23,399 nucleotides of DNA from JAVVRI01 sp036654795 (GCA_036654795.1 JAVVRI010000018.1:1-23399); one strand, 5' to 3'. Positions 6,596 to 13,980 are shown, numbered from the stretch's first letter. A program made the numbers and translations. Notes: generated from the sequence alone by a model not told the origin.

Positions 6596-8155
6596 TTATA
6601 TATTAAAGGGTATAATCCGTTCAATAACCACCAGCAGAAGGAGAATTAACAACAGAAACAAACCTGCCAGCAGAATGCGCGGACGACGAACGCGCCCATA
6701 AAGAAGTAATAAAAAAAGCACCCCATAGCTAACACCCAGCATCAGGAAGGAGAAATGGAGCAGATATGAAGCTCCTGGCACACCACTAAACGTACGGACA
6801 ATCCACAGCAAAGAATCAGTCAACCACTCCGTTCCCACCTGCAATACATTCCCCACCGACAACCAAGGCGCCAGCATCAGCCAGAGCAAAGTAACCGGCA
6901 TCAACACCGTAGCCAACACAGCAATAGGCAGATTGGTAAACAAGAACATCACAGGAAACTGCCCAAAGTAATAGAGGCAAAGAGGCGCCGTACCCAACTG
7001 AGCAGCAAGCGTAACCGTCAGCCAACCCCAAGGGGCAGCCAACAAAGGATTGCGCACATCCAGCAACTTCGTTATGCGGGGTTGGAGGTAAAGAATAAAG
7101 AATACCGCCAGATAACTCAGTTGAAAACCAACATCAAACAGATAAAGCGGTCGATATGCTAGCATGCAGAAAGCAGACGCTGCCAGCGTATTATATCGGT
7201 CGCCCGTCCGCCGAAGCACCTGCCCGGTCAAGAAAAACGTCAACATCAACGCCGCACGAACAGCAGGAACAGACAATCCGCTCACATAAGTAAAAGCCCA
7301 TAAAAAGATCAGCATCAGCAGATATCTACTCCAACGCCCCATACGGTTCTTCGGAAAGAAGAAAAACAAAGAAGAGACGAACCAACAGACAATCGCCACA
7401 TGAAAACCACTCACCGAAAGAATATGCGCCACGCCGGCTACCGAAAAACGTTGCTGCATCTCCCGGCTCAACTCCCCCCTATAACCCAAGGTAATTGCTG
7501 CTAACGAAGCCTTCGCCTCCTCCGGTAAACGAAGTTGCTCCATCCGGAGCAACAACACGCGACGCAGATGAAGGGCTGAAAAAAGCAACGAACGCTCCTG
7601 TCCGGGTAACTGTTTCCAACGCGACGAAGAGCAATAGGCCGTAGCCGAAACGCGATGTCCCTTCCACACAGCCGCCCGAAAGCGAGCCAAGCAGCCCACC
7701 CGATCGCCCGGAAGTAATGCGCGGGCAGCACTATCCGGCGCCAGATAAAGAAAAACCGACCGCCGGAAAGGAAAGGTCTGCCCACCATAACGAACACTAT
7801 CCAACCTCACTTCACATAAAACCGAACGAGGTTTGTTTACGGGATCGTCCGTCAACACCCCTTCGGTATAAACGGAAATCTCTTCAGGAAAAGGCCAATC
7901 TTCCAACAACTCCTGCCGATGCGTCAATTGAATAGATAAAAAAAGCAACAAGCATGCAAGCAGAACACCCCAGACCCACCGCCCCTCATACATCCGCTCT
8001 TTGCGTTCAGACGAAGAGACCGCCACTGCCCACACCACCGGAAGCAACAGCAACCAGGCAAAGGAGGCCACGCCCAACAGACTTTGAGCAACCGTTCCGG
8101 CTATCCATAGAAAAAGCGGCCGTAGGAAGGGCCGCTTTCGCATTTCTTTTATCAT
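6596..8155 (-). CDS. comEC: ComEC/Rec2-family DNA-uptake channel protein (no hydrolase domain)
   Basis: Polytopic inner-membrane protein (519 aa) of the ComEC/Rec2 family, the channel for single-stranded DNA in natural transformation. Residues ~10-80 hold two to three membrane segments, ~85-200 an extracytoplasmic beta (DUF4131/OB-like) domain, and ~220-505 the Competence domain. The signature ITLGYRGELS...FSVAGVAHILSVSGFHVAIV is intact and many strongly hydrophobic segments follow. The C-terminus ends in LFLLLILLLLVVIERIIPFNI-type membrane sequence: the metallo-beta-lactamase domain of ~700-aa ComEC proteins is absent. Transformation has not been shown for most Bacteroides, so the role is inferred from family. 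It starts 31 bases after the rpe stop with no clear promoter between, so an rpe-comEC operon is likely. A second start at M5 is possible. Confidence 0.88.
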   Translation of the reverse strand: MIKEMRKRPFLRPLFLWIAGTVAQSLLGVASFAWLLLLPVVWAVAVSSSERKERMYEGRWVWGVLLACLLLFLSIQLTHRQELLEDWPFPEEISVYTEGVLTDDPVNKPRSVLCEVRLDSVRYGGQTFPFRRSVFLYLAPDSAARALLPGDRVGCLARFRAAVWKGHRVSATAYCSSSRWKQLPGQERSLLFSALHLRRVLLLRMEQLRLPEEAKASLAAITLGYRGELSREMQQRFSVAGVAHILSVSGFHVAIVCWFVSSLFFFFPKNRMGRWSRYLLMLIFLWAFTYVSGLSVPAVRAALMLTFFLTGQVLRRTGDRYNTLAASAFCMLAYRPLYLFDVGFQLSYLAVFFILYLQPRITKLLDVRNPLLAAPWGWLTVTLAAQLGTAPLCLYYFGQFPVMFLFTNLPIAVLATVLMPVTLLWLMLAPWLSVGNVLQVGTEWLTDSLLWIVRTFSGVPGASYLLHFSFLMLGVSYGVLFLLLLYGRVRRPRILLAGLFLLLILLLLVVIERIIPFNI

Positions 8156-8186
8156 CTGGAAATATTCATAAAAAAGGCATAAAAGA

Positions 8187-8840
8187 TTAGAGCGCCTTTA
8201 GTTTCTGAATCATTTGCACCGGATCGGCAGACTTAAAGACAAAGTTGCCAGCCACCAGCACATCGGCTCCAGCCTCTATCAGGCGTTTCCCTGTTTCAAG
8301 GTTTACGCCACCGTCCACCTCTATGAGCGTAGACAATCCTTTACGAAGTACAAGCTCCTTCAACCGGGCGGTCTTCTCAACCGAATGCTCAATAAAATGC
8401 TGCCCGCCGTAACCCGGATTTACCGACATCAGTAGCACCATGTCCAACTCCTGCACAATATCTTCAAGCAACGAAACGGGGGTATGCGGATTGAGCGTAA
8501 CGCCTGCCTTCATACCGGCTTCGTGAATACCGGCCACCGTACGATGCAGATGCGTACACGCCTCGTAATGCACATTCATCAGATAAGCACCCGTAGCTGC
8601 TACTTGCGGTATAAACTTTTGAGGTTCCACAATCATCAGATGCACATCCATCGGCTTTTTACACACCGGCTTAAGCGCTTCCAACACAGGAAAACCAAAC
8701 GAGATATTCGGAACGAACACCCCATCCATAATATCCAGATGCAACCAGTCGGCTTCACTGTTATTAATCATTTCAACGTCTCGCTGTAAGTTCATAAAGT
8801 CTGCCGACAACAGCGAAGGCGCAATCATATGCTTCCTCAT
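8187..8840 (-). CDS. rpe: Ribulose-phosphate 3-epimerase
   Basis: Interconverts ribulose-5-phosphate and xylulose-5-phosphate in the pentose phosphate pathway; cytosolic TIM barrel. With the start set at ATG 8840 the protein is 217 aa, the normal length. The opening MIAPSLLSADF is the family N-terminal strand; metal ligands are H34 and D36 (LHLDIMDG), H67 (MDVHLMI) and D176 (EVDGGV); the phosphate loop is NPGYGGQ (141-147). An in-frame upstream ATG at 8900 would add 20 residues, but the -7 box TATCTTTG lies inside that extension, so the shorter start is preferred. Upstream gene of the pair with comEC. Confidence 0.96.
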   Translation of the reverse strand: MRKHMIAPSLLSADFMNLQRDVEMINNSEADWLHLDIMDGVFVPNISFGFPVLEALKPVCKKPMDVHLMIVEPQKFIPQVAATGAYLMNVHYEACTHLHRTVAGIHEAGMKAGVTLNPHTPVSLLEDIVQELDMVLLMSVNPGYGGQHFIEHSVEKTARLKELVLRKGLSTLIEVDGGVNLETGKRLIEAGADVLVAGNFVFKSADPVQMIQKLKAL

Positions 8841-8857
8841 TCTATTTAGATTTTGGA

Positions 8858-8865
8858 CAAAGATA
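8858..8865 (-). promoter_or_regulatory. -7 promoter element of rpe (decides the start codon)
   Basis: TATCTTTG on the - strand, 17 bases upstream of the ATG at 8840 and downstream of the alternative ATG at 8900. Transcription from here cannot include the longer reading frame. Confidence 0.6.
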
Positions 8866-8949
8866 TAAAATATATTTGAATAGCACCTACGAATCAGCAT
8901 AAGCTTATCCCGTTTCCATAAAGGAATGACACACCCATTTAAACAAGAA

Positions 8950-8992
8950 AAGAGCCGTTTCAGACCTATCGTATAGGTTTGAAACAGCTCTT
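8950..8992 (-). terminator. Terminator after the sigma factor/small ORF unit
   Basis: An imperfect ~18-bp stem, GAGC.GTTTCA.ACCTAT paired with ATAGGT.TGAAAC.GCTC around a short CG-containing loop. On the - strand it is followed by TTTTCTT. It lies 14 bases past the stop of the 60-codon ORF at 9006 and upstream of the rpe promoter. Confidence 0.8.
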
Positions 8993-9005
8993 ATTCAACA
9001 ATTCT

Positions 9006-9188
9006 TTAGTTTACAGTGAAGGCACAAAGCTCAGGTTGCAACATAGACTCCGAGTGATACACTCTAGCCAATTGAGTCAAGAAATCAAGTGTATGCTTGC
9101 GCGGTTTATTTACTTCGTCCCGCCAACCTCTTTCTGATGTGTGTTCTATTTCCTTCATACATTGAGTAGAAAATCTTTTCATAGGCAT
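9006..9188 (-). CDS. Small hypothetical protein downstream of ECF sigma factor
   Basis: A 60-codon ORF (58 codons if the second ATG at 9182, MKRFSTQ, is used). The product is charged and soluble, without signal or membrane segment, and has a basic middle (GWRDEVNKPRKHTLDFLTQL) that could form a helix. It lies 75 bases after the sigma-factor stop on the same strand and 14 bases before a strong terminator, so it occupies the last slot of that transcript; this placement is the main argument that it is real. I believe similar ~55-60-aa proteins occur in Bacteroides genomes, but I cannot assign a function. It is too small and unlike known anti-sigma factors to claim that role. Confidence 0.65.
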   Translation of the reverse strand: MPMKRFSTQCMKEIEHTSERGWRDEVNKPRKHTLDFLTQLARVYHSESMLQPELCAFTVN

Positions 9189-9263
9189 CGTTCTTTATTC
9201 GTTTGATAATAAAACGGTGCGACTAACTACTTATTGCATAACGCTTGCTTTTTAATACATATT

Positions 9264-9857
9264 TTATGCAAGCGACAATTCCATTCGGTTTTCTTCGGCC
9301 ATACGGCGCATGTTAAGTATAGCGTAACGCATACGCCCCAGCGCTGTGTTGATGCTTACTCCGGTCTGGTCGGCTATCTCCTTAAAGCTGAGGTCTTGAT
9401 AGTAACGCATTTCTAACACCTCACGCTGATTGTCCGGAAGGTGCTTTACCAGCTTCTTTACATCCGAAAGCACTTGATGGCGCACAATGCTGTCTTCAAT
9501 TGTTCCGTCGCATAACTTCATGTTATTAAACAAATCAGCTTCTACTTCATCATTCGAAATGGTGTTCTCACTGCGCTCCTGACGGAAGTAATCGATAACC
9601 AAATTGTGAGCAATGCGCGTAATCCAAGCCTTAAACTTGCCAGTATCCGTATAGCGACCTTGCTTAATGGTCATAATTACCTTAACAAAGGTCTCTTGAA
9701 AGATATCCTCAGTTAAGTCTCTGTTACGTACAATAAAATAAATATAAGAATGGATGCTGCTTTTGTATCTGTTTAACAATACATCGAAAGCTGCGTTTTC
9801 ACCTTCCGCATAAAGGATCACCAACTCTTCGTCGGTCATCGTTTTTAATGTATTCAT
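9264..9857 (-). CDS. ECF-type sigma-70 family RNA polymerase sigma factor
   Basis: A 197-aa extracytoplasmic-function type sigma factor. Region 2 spans ~25-96: YKSSIHSYIYFIVRN, the core-binding/-10 recognition helix DLTEDIFQETFVKV, and FKAWITRIAHNLVIDYFRQ. A linker (~97-130) leads to region 4 (~133-186), with LPDNQREVLEMRYYQDLSFKEIA and the helix-turn-helix TGVSINTALGRMRYAI. No FecR-like anti-sigma gene, SusC/SusD pair or transmembrane regulator is adjacent, unlike many Bacteroides ECF factors, so its control is not visible. The regulon cannot be read from the window. A candidate promoter lies about 90 bases upstream. Confidence 0.93.
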   Translation of the reverse strand: MNTLKTMTDEELVILYAEGENAAFDVLLNRYKSSIHSYIYFIVRNRDLTEDIFQETFVKVIMTIKQGRYTDTGKFKAWITRIAHNLVIDYFRQERSENTISNDEVEADLFNNMKLCDGTIEDSIVRHQVLSDVKKLVKHLPDNQREVLEMRYYQDLSFKEIADQTGVSINTALGRMRYAILNMRRMAEENRMELSLA

Positions 9858-9944
9858 TACTTCTTTATTTTTTTGGTTTTCTGAGTAATGTTTATGCTAT
9901 AGGCTATGAAGTTTTAAATATTAGACAATGTTTATTTACGAAGG

Positions 9945-9976
9945 CAAAAGAACGAAAAGTATTTCAAACAGACAAA
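9945..9976 (-). promoter_or_regulatory. Candidate promoter of the ECF sigma gene
   Basis: On the - strand a TTTG (-33) at 9976-9973 is followed after 20 bases by TTCTTTTG at 9952-9945, one mismatch from TAnnTTTG. It would give an ~80-base leader before the ATG at 9857. Confidence 0.35.
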
Positions 9977-10004
9977 TATTTCTGCTATATTTATAAAAAG
10001 AATG

Positions 10005-10039
10005 TCCCCTACCCGTACCTTTCTAGTACGAATAGGGGA
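10005..10039 (-). terminator. Terminator of the FadL/OmpP1 gene
   Basis: Hairpin TCCCCTA.CCGTAC / GTACG..TAGGGGA with a 7-base loop, 27 bases beyond the stop at 10067. On the - strand it is followed by CATTCTTTTTA. It separates the OmpP1 unit from the sigma-factor promoter. Confidence 0.8.
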
Positions 10040-10066
10040 TTTTCTATATCTAGGCGCCCTGAAAGC

Positions 10067-11659
10067 TTAAAACTTATATCCTAAAGTAAGCGCAACGCGC
10101 GTGCTTTTTGTCTTCATTGTAGCCGGGTCAGACTTCACCATTACTGAGTGATCGTCCAAATAAGTGTTAGAGAAAGCAAACACATTCTCTTTTTGCTCCC
10201 GATAAATACAAGTCAGGTCAGCATAAAAGTTGGGGGTGAAGCGATAGCCCAAACCTACCGAATAGTAGCTGGAACCTTTATCCACTGTGTAATTCGGAAT
10301 TGTTCCAGCAGTAAACACCTCCATCGAGCCATCTTTCAGATGAGACTTTACTGAGCTAGTCTGCCAAGCACCACCAGCACGTACGGCAAACTGAGGAGTC
10401 ACCTTTACCTCGGCACCCACTTTCAACATCTTTTCCATTCCAAAGTCTGTCTTAATATAGTCGTTCTCATAAATAAAGGCATTGCCGTTGTTGTCATAGA
10501 GGCGCATGCTCTTATAATTCGACAATTCGTAGTCCACACTTAACAAGGCGCTCTGTCCTAAAATGGCAGCAGCACTAAATATCCACTTGTCCGGTGTGCG
10601 CAACTGAGATTCGGAATATTGATAGTCCGGCGTAACGGCGTCGAGCCCCGGAGGGGTAAGACCTGTAATATAGGTACCTGCTTCAGCATGATAATAGTCT
10701 GTCATCTTATACCAAGTCGGCGAGTTGTAGGCAACCCCCACGCGAAGGAATTCTACCGGACGCACGATTGCGCCAATATTAAATGAATATCCCGTACCAT
10801 CCGTTGTCAGTCCGTTGTCCAAATACAGACGATCCTTGCCGCCAAAGTCCTCGTCATATTTCGAGAGATAAGAGTAGTTCAAATCCGTTACAGCAAACGT
10901 AGCACCGAGGAATACAAGATCGGATATATTTGTAGCGAACGAGAAATCGTATTTGTCTACCGATCCCTTTTCGTTCACATTCAGTCTGGAACTTTTAGGA
11001 GACGAGTCGACCCATTTATTATTCACCCATTCGCCCAGAGCAGAATGGTAATCACTTGTCGCATCCGGATAAGTTTCAAAATACCCCCCTTCAAAGCCCA
11101 GAATAGAGAGCCAGTTGCCACCTAAATCCGTATTATTATAAGGATCGTACTTATCCTTAACAAGCGTCAGATCATCCACATGGATTCCATACGATTTATC
11201 AGCCACATAGTTAGCAAGCGAAGCACCCTGCGAACCGGAGACGGTATAGTTACGATTGAAGTTCTTCGTGCGGTTATACGCAATACCGATATTCCAGCCC
11301 TTGATACCAGTATCGTTTCCTGTCGGAAAATAACCTACATACGCTATGTTGTCAAAGCTAAACTTCGTCTTACTTTCCGACATGCTACTACCATTCAGAT
11401 TCGAACTAGTATTGATGCCGGACAAACTAATAGTAGTAACTACTTCCGAACTACGATAGACCCCCAGACCGGCCGGATTGGAAGTCATGGAGGAGATGTC
11501 TCCACCCAAAGCCCCAAACGCGCCTCCCATACTTAGGTAACGAGCGGTTCCGTTCAATTCAGTCTGCGAAAACTTGTAAGCATCCATCTCTCCTTGCGCA
11601 AAAGCAGCCGTACCACTAAGTAGGAACGCAACTGCAAATAAGCATGCTATCTTCTTCAT
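10067..11659 (-). CDS. FadL/OmpP1/TodX family outer-membrane protein
   Basis: Outer-membrane beta-barrel transporter (530 aa) of the OmpP1/FadL family, annotated in Bacteroides either as outer membrane transport protein or as 'hemin receptor'. Signal peptide 1-21, cleaved after AFA before QGEMDAY. The mature N-terminus has the FadL hatch-like pattern: ARYLSMGGAFGALGGDISSMTSNPAGLGVYR (about residues 39-69; Asn-Pro-Ala-Gly is the key motif). The rest alternates amphipathic strands with aromatic girdles and ends in TLGYKF, a C-terminal aromatic residue typical of BAM substrates. FadL relatives carry hydrophobic compounds such as long-chain fatty acids; the ligand here is unknown. It starts 37 bases after the Gly/Ser-rich protein gene with no TAnnTTTG between, so co-transcription is likely. 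Confidence 0.9.
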   Translation of the reverse strand: MKKIACLFAVAFLLSGTAAFAQGEMDAYKFSQTELNGTARYLSMGGAFGALGGDISSMTSNPAGLGVYRSSEVVTTISLSGINTSSNLNGSSMSESKTKFSFDNIAYVGYFPTGNDTGIKGWNIGIAYNRTKNFNRNYTVSGSQGASLANYVADKSYGIHVDDLTLVKDKYDPYNNTDLGGNWLSILGFEGGYFETYPDATSDYHSALGEWVNNKWVDSSPKSSRLNVNEKGSVDKYDFSFATNISDLVFLGATFAVTDLNYSYLSKYDEDFGGKDRLYLDNGLTTDGTGYSFNIGAIVRPVEFLRVGVAYNSPTWYKMTDYYHAEAGTYITGLTPPGLDAVTPDYQYSESQLRTPDKWIFSAAAILGQSALLSVDYELSNYKSMRLYDNNGNAFIYENDYIKTDFGMEKMLKVGAEVKVTPQFAVRAGGAWQTSSVKSHLKDGSMEVFTAGTIPNYTVDKGSSYYSVGLGYRFTPNFYADLTCIYREQKENVFAFSNTYLDDHSVMVKSDPATMKTKSTRVALTLGYKF

Positions 11660-11696
11660 TGCTCTTATTTTTCTAATCTTTTATTGTTTACCTCTA

Positions 11697-13046
11697 TCAT
11701 CTGCGACCACCGCCTGAACGACCGCTGCCCATGCTTCCACTGGAACGACCGCTACCAACAGAACCGGAGCCAAAAGAGCCGCTGCTACTTCTGGAGGGTG
11801 CAGAGTATGTGCTCTGACTACGACTAGGTGCTGTCGATTCGTATGAACGACTGCTTCTAGCCGGAGCCGACTGGCGCTCTACGCTTGTACCGCGATTGCT
11901 TTCATACGTTCCGCTTATGCCGGAACTGCGACTAACCCGCGTACGAGAAGAACCTCTGTCCGTAGATACGCCTGATTCGGACTGGCTGCGAGCACTGCCC
12001 GTAGAACGTCCACTGATGCCTTCACTCCGAAGTGCTCTGTTAGATGACGAACGAGCGGAGCGTACTACGCCTCTACCATCGTTTGATCCGCCGGTTGCCT
12101 CTTCACGTATGCTGCTGGACGTACCACGTCCGCTGTTGCGGTTATATACGTCGCCACTACTACGCAAGCTTGTTGCCGATCCGGATGAGCGACCTGTATA
12201 AGACGAACCACGTCCACCTCTGGCTGCTGTTGCGCGTCCACCCGAATTATAACGGTAAGGAGAGTAGTAAGAAGGAGAATAATAGTTATGGTGATGATGG
12301 CCATAATAACCACCGCCATAATAGCCACCTCCCCAGTAGCCACCACCCCAACAACCGCCTCCCCAGCCCCAAGAAGGACCGTACCAAGAGCTATACCAAG
12401 GGTTGTAACCTGCATAATAACCACCCCAACCCCAAGACGAGCCATACCAAGAGTTATAACTGTACCATGGGTTAGACCAACCGCTATACAACGGTGCTAT
12501 GCCCCAACTGTTTCCAATATTCACATTAAACGATACATTGGAAGAGCCTCCTGAGTAATCCGTATCATAATCGTAGCCATAGTAACCATCGCTAAGGTAA
12601 AGATCGACTTGATCAGCACCGACAACAGTTATCTTACTAGGCGAATGGTAACGGATAATGCGTTCAGAATATTCCGTGTCCGAACGGCGTACGGGTGTCT
12701 TCTTTACTTTTACATATTGATCATCGTCAACTTCCTCATATTCTCCGTCCTCGTCAAGGTAAACCTCGTCTTCGTCATACGAAGCACCGTGACGGTTATA
12801 TTCATCAATATCCCGTTCGGCCGAACTGCGCTTTGTCGTAGCAACAACAACCGACTTAGCTGAAGCTGCCTGCTTTGTTGCCACTGCTTCGGAACGAGGT
12901 TGCATTACTTTTTTCTCTTCGACTTTTTCTTTCTTTTTAGCCTTGCTGGAAGAGAAATACACATCATCAAAGAACTCTTCTTGGGCAGTCACACTAAAGG
13001 CTACCAGAAGCATCAGCAACAGAGATGTCAATTTCATGGGTTTCAT
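11697..13046 (-). CDS. Secreted low-complexity protein, Gly/Tyr/Trp-rich and Ser/Arg-rich
   Basis: A 449-aa exported protein of unknown function. Order: signal peptide 1-21 (ends SVTAQ); Lys/Glu-rich stretch (~33-50); an acidic segment DEDEVYLDEDGEYEEVDDD (~91-110); a short folded-looking part (~115-185, RIIRYHSPSKITVVGADQVDLYL); a Gly/Trp/Tyr-rich repeat region (~190-262) with recurring NPWYSS and WGGG motifs and a GHHHH cluster; then a Ser/Arg/Gly-rich tail to the end with many RSS and SGR steps. Composition suggests a disordered or aggregating envelope protein. I recall proteins of this kind encoded next to OmpP1 genes in Bacteroides. Unusually for this window an AGGAG lies about 10 bases before the ATG. 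The antisense strand shows long open frames only because of the biased composition. Confidence 0.8.
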   Translation of the reverse strand: MKPMKLTSLLLMLLVAFSVTAQEEFFDDVYFSSSKAKKKEKVEEKKVMQPRSEAVATKQAASAKSVVVATTKRSSAERDIDEYNRHGASYDEDEVYLDEDGEYEEVDDDQYVKVKKTPVRRSDTEYSERIIRYHSPSKITVVGADQVDLYLSDGYYGYDYDTDYSGGSSNVSFNVNIGNSWGIAPLYSGWSNPWYSYNSWYGSSWGWGGYYAGYNPWYSSWYGPSWGWGGGCWGGGYWGGGYYGGGYYGHHHHNYYSPSYYSPYRYNSGGRATAARGGRGSSYTGRSSGSATSLRSSGDVYNRNSGRGTSSSIREEATGGSNDGRGVVRSARSSSNRALRSEGISGRSTGSARSQSESGVSTDRGSSRTRVSRSSGISGTYESNRGTSVERQSAPARSSRSYESTAPSRSQSTYSAPSRSSSGSFGSGSVGSGRSSGSMGSGRSGGGRR

Positions 13047-13173
13047 ATTCGTTTCTCCTCTTCTTTAAATAAACACTTCAATCAATATTAATTTACCTTG
13101 TCAGACATTGCCGATTGCATAAGGTTTAACCCCATTTTATATTTCTAACAATAAAGGACAAGCATTGTATGTA

Positions 13174-13200
13174 CAAATATAATCGGTTCATGATAGCCAA
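13174..13200 (-). promoter_or_regulatory. Promoter of the Gly/Ser-rich protein-ompP1 unit
   Basis: On the - strand TTGG with TTG at 13200-13198, a 16-base gap, then TATATTTG (13181-13174), a full match to TAnnTTTG; the gap is slightly short. It implies a ~120-base 5' leader before the ATG at 13046, long for this window. Confidence 0.5.
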
Positions 13201-13295
13201 CCTGCATTTATATATACTTTAACGCTATACCTTATATGGATTTAACCCTTTTACTGGCGAATTGTCCTTATTAAGAAAGATGCCGAAGAATACGC

Positions 13296-13522
13296 AAACG
13301 CTGCACAAGGATGCCGGAAACTATCAGAAAGCATACTGCAAACTATTTCATAGCATACGACAAACTACTTGAAAGGTTATATGAGACTAAAGATATGTTG
13401 TACAGGTTATCGACGATACATTGTACATCTTATTGATGATATGTTGTACAGGTTATTTGCGATAAGTAGTACAACATATCATTAATATTCAGCATGCTTT
13501 CCAATAGTTTGTCGTATGCTTA
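13296..13522. repeat. Degenerate 22-23 bp repeat array with overall dyad symmetry
   Basis: Left type-A units at 13318-13339, 13340-13361 and 13362-13384 begin AAACTA and carry AGCATAC or GGTTAT (first two 16/22 identical); a weaker unit is at 13296-13317. Central type-B units of exactly 23 bp are at 13392-13414, 13415-13437, 13438-13460 and 13461-13483; the first and third share GATATGTTGTACAGGTTAT. The right end has type-A units in inverse orientation (13490-13510 and part of 13511-13522). AGCATACGACAAACTA at 13352-13367 is perfectly inverted at 13505-13520, and GATATGTTGTAC (13392, 13438) is inverted at 13469-13480. The ~22-bp pitch is two helical turns. No family recognised. Confidence 0.7.
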
Positions 13523-13550
13523 TATATAACAAGTCGATAGAAAGAAAAAA

Positions 13551-13587
13551 AGCCCCCGCAACGCCGTTATAGGGCATTGCGGGGGCT
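13551..13587 (-). terminator. Terminator of the yqgF-def-carboxylase operon
   Basis: Perfect 11-bp stem AGCCCCCGCAA / TTGCGGGGGCT with a 15-base loop, followed on the - strand by a run of seven T. It lies 33 bases past the stop of the biotin-carrier gene. Confidence 0.92.
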
Positions 13588-13620
13588 TCGTCTATTCTAT
13601 TCGAAGCAAGCAGTGACTGC

Positions 13621-13947
13621 TTACTTCATCTCTATTTTTACCATTAATGTGCTTTTAGCAATTTGGTCGCCTTCGTTTACGGGAAGTTCAGTCACCACTC
13701 CGGCCACAGGGGCAACAATGCGATTATACATCTTCATTGCCTGATGGATCATAAGTAACTGGCCGACCTCGACAGTCTGCCCGAGCTTTACTTCAATCTT
13801 AACCACCGTGCCGGGCAGATGCGCTACAACATCACCTGAGTATGGCTTTTTCCATACGGGACGATTCAGATACTTCTTCGTCAGCAATGTTTTATATTTA
13901 CGAGCTGTTACGACAAAGTCAACATATTCTTTCTCTTTATTATCCAT
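13621..13947 (-). CDS. Biotin carboxyl carrier protein (biotinyl domain)
   Basis: A 108-aa carrier whose biotinyl lysine swings carboxyl groups between carboxylase and carboxyltransferase sites. The biotinyl-domain beta hammerhead spans ~38-107: AHLPGTVVKIEVKLGQTVEVGQLL, then the biotinylation site AMKM with K72, then AGVVTELPVNEGDQI. The residue before AMKM is Gln instead of the usual Glu (QAMKM), which may affect BirA recognition slightly but keeps the core. The first ~35 residues are a charged linker rather than the long Pro/Ala-rich linker of acetyl-CoA carboxylase AccB. It starts 33 bases after the carboxyltransferase gene, so it is surely its partner. Last gene of the operon. Confidence 0.92.
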   Translation of the reverse strand: MDNKEKEYVDFVVTARKYKTLLTKKYLNRPVWKKPYSGDVVAHLPGTVVKIEVKLGQTVEVGQLLMIHQAMKMYNRIVAPVAGVVTELPVNEGDQIAKSTLMVKIEMK

Positions 13948-13980
13948 ATCTCTTTAAAAGTATATTTTAACGGAGTTTGA

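Larger units (their letters stand above)
13047..13620. other. 574-bp intergenic region: leader, promoter, repeat array, terminator
   Basis: No credible reading frame in either direction. Reading on the - strand from the right it holds the terminator of the biotin-carrier operon (13551-13587), a degenerate dyad-symmetric repeat array (13296-13522), a TATATTTG -7 box (13174-13181) and a ~120-base leader of the Gly/Ser-rich gene. The left part also has a direct repeat, GGTTTAACCCC.TTTTA-like at 13123-13139 and 13238-13252, and an inverted pair of TAAGGACAA-like words near 13150 and 13263-13272 on either side of the promoter. Confidence 0.75.

Noticed and set aside
8841..8900. N-terminal extension of rpe from ATG 8900
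   Set aside because: The extension contains the -7 box and the added residues do not match the family N-terminus; the start at 8840 gives the normal length.
11896..12554. Several overlapping frames opposite or beside the Gly/Ser-rich gene (both strands)
   Set aside because: They result from the repetitive codon composition of that gene; their products are low-complexity without start signals.
13318..13520. Plasmid-type iteron origin, suggested by ~22-bp repeats
   Set aside because: No Rep initiator, partition gene or DnaA-box cluster is nearby, and the repeats are too divergent and partly inverted; kept only as an unexplained repeat.
13296..13522. CRISPR array interpretation of the repeat block
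   Set aside because: Units are 22-23 bp, degenerate and contiguous, with no unique spacers, and orientation flips at the right end; no cas gene is present.
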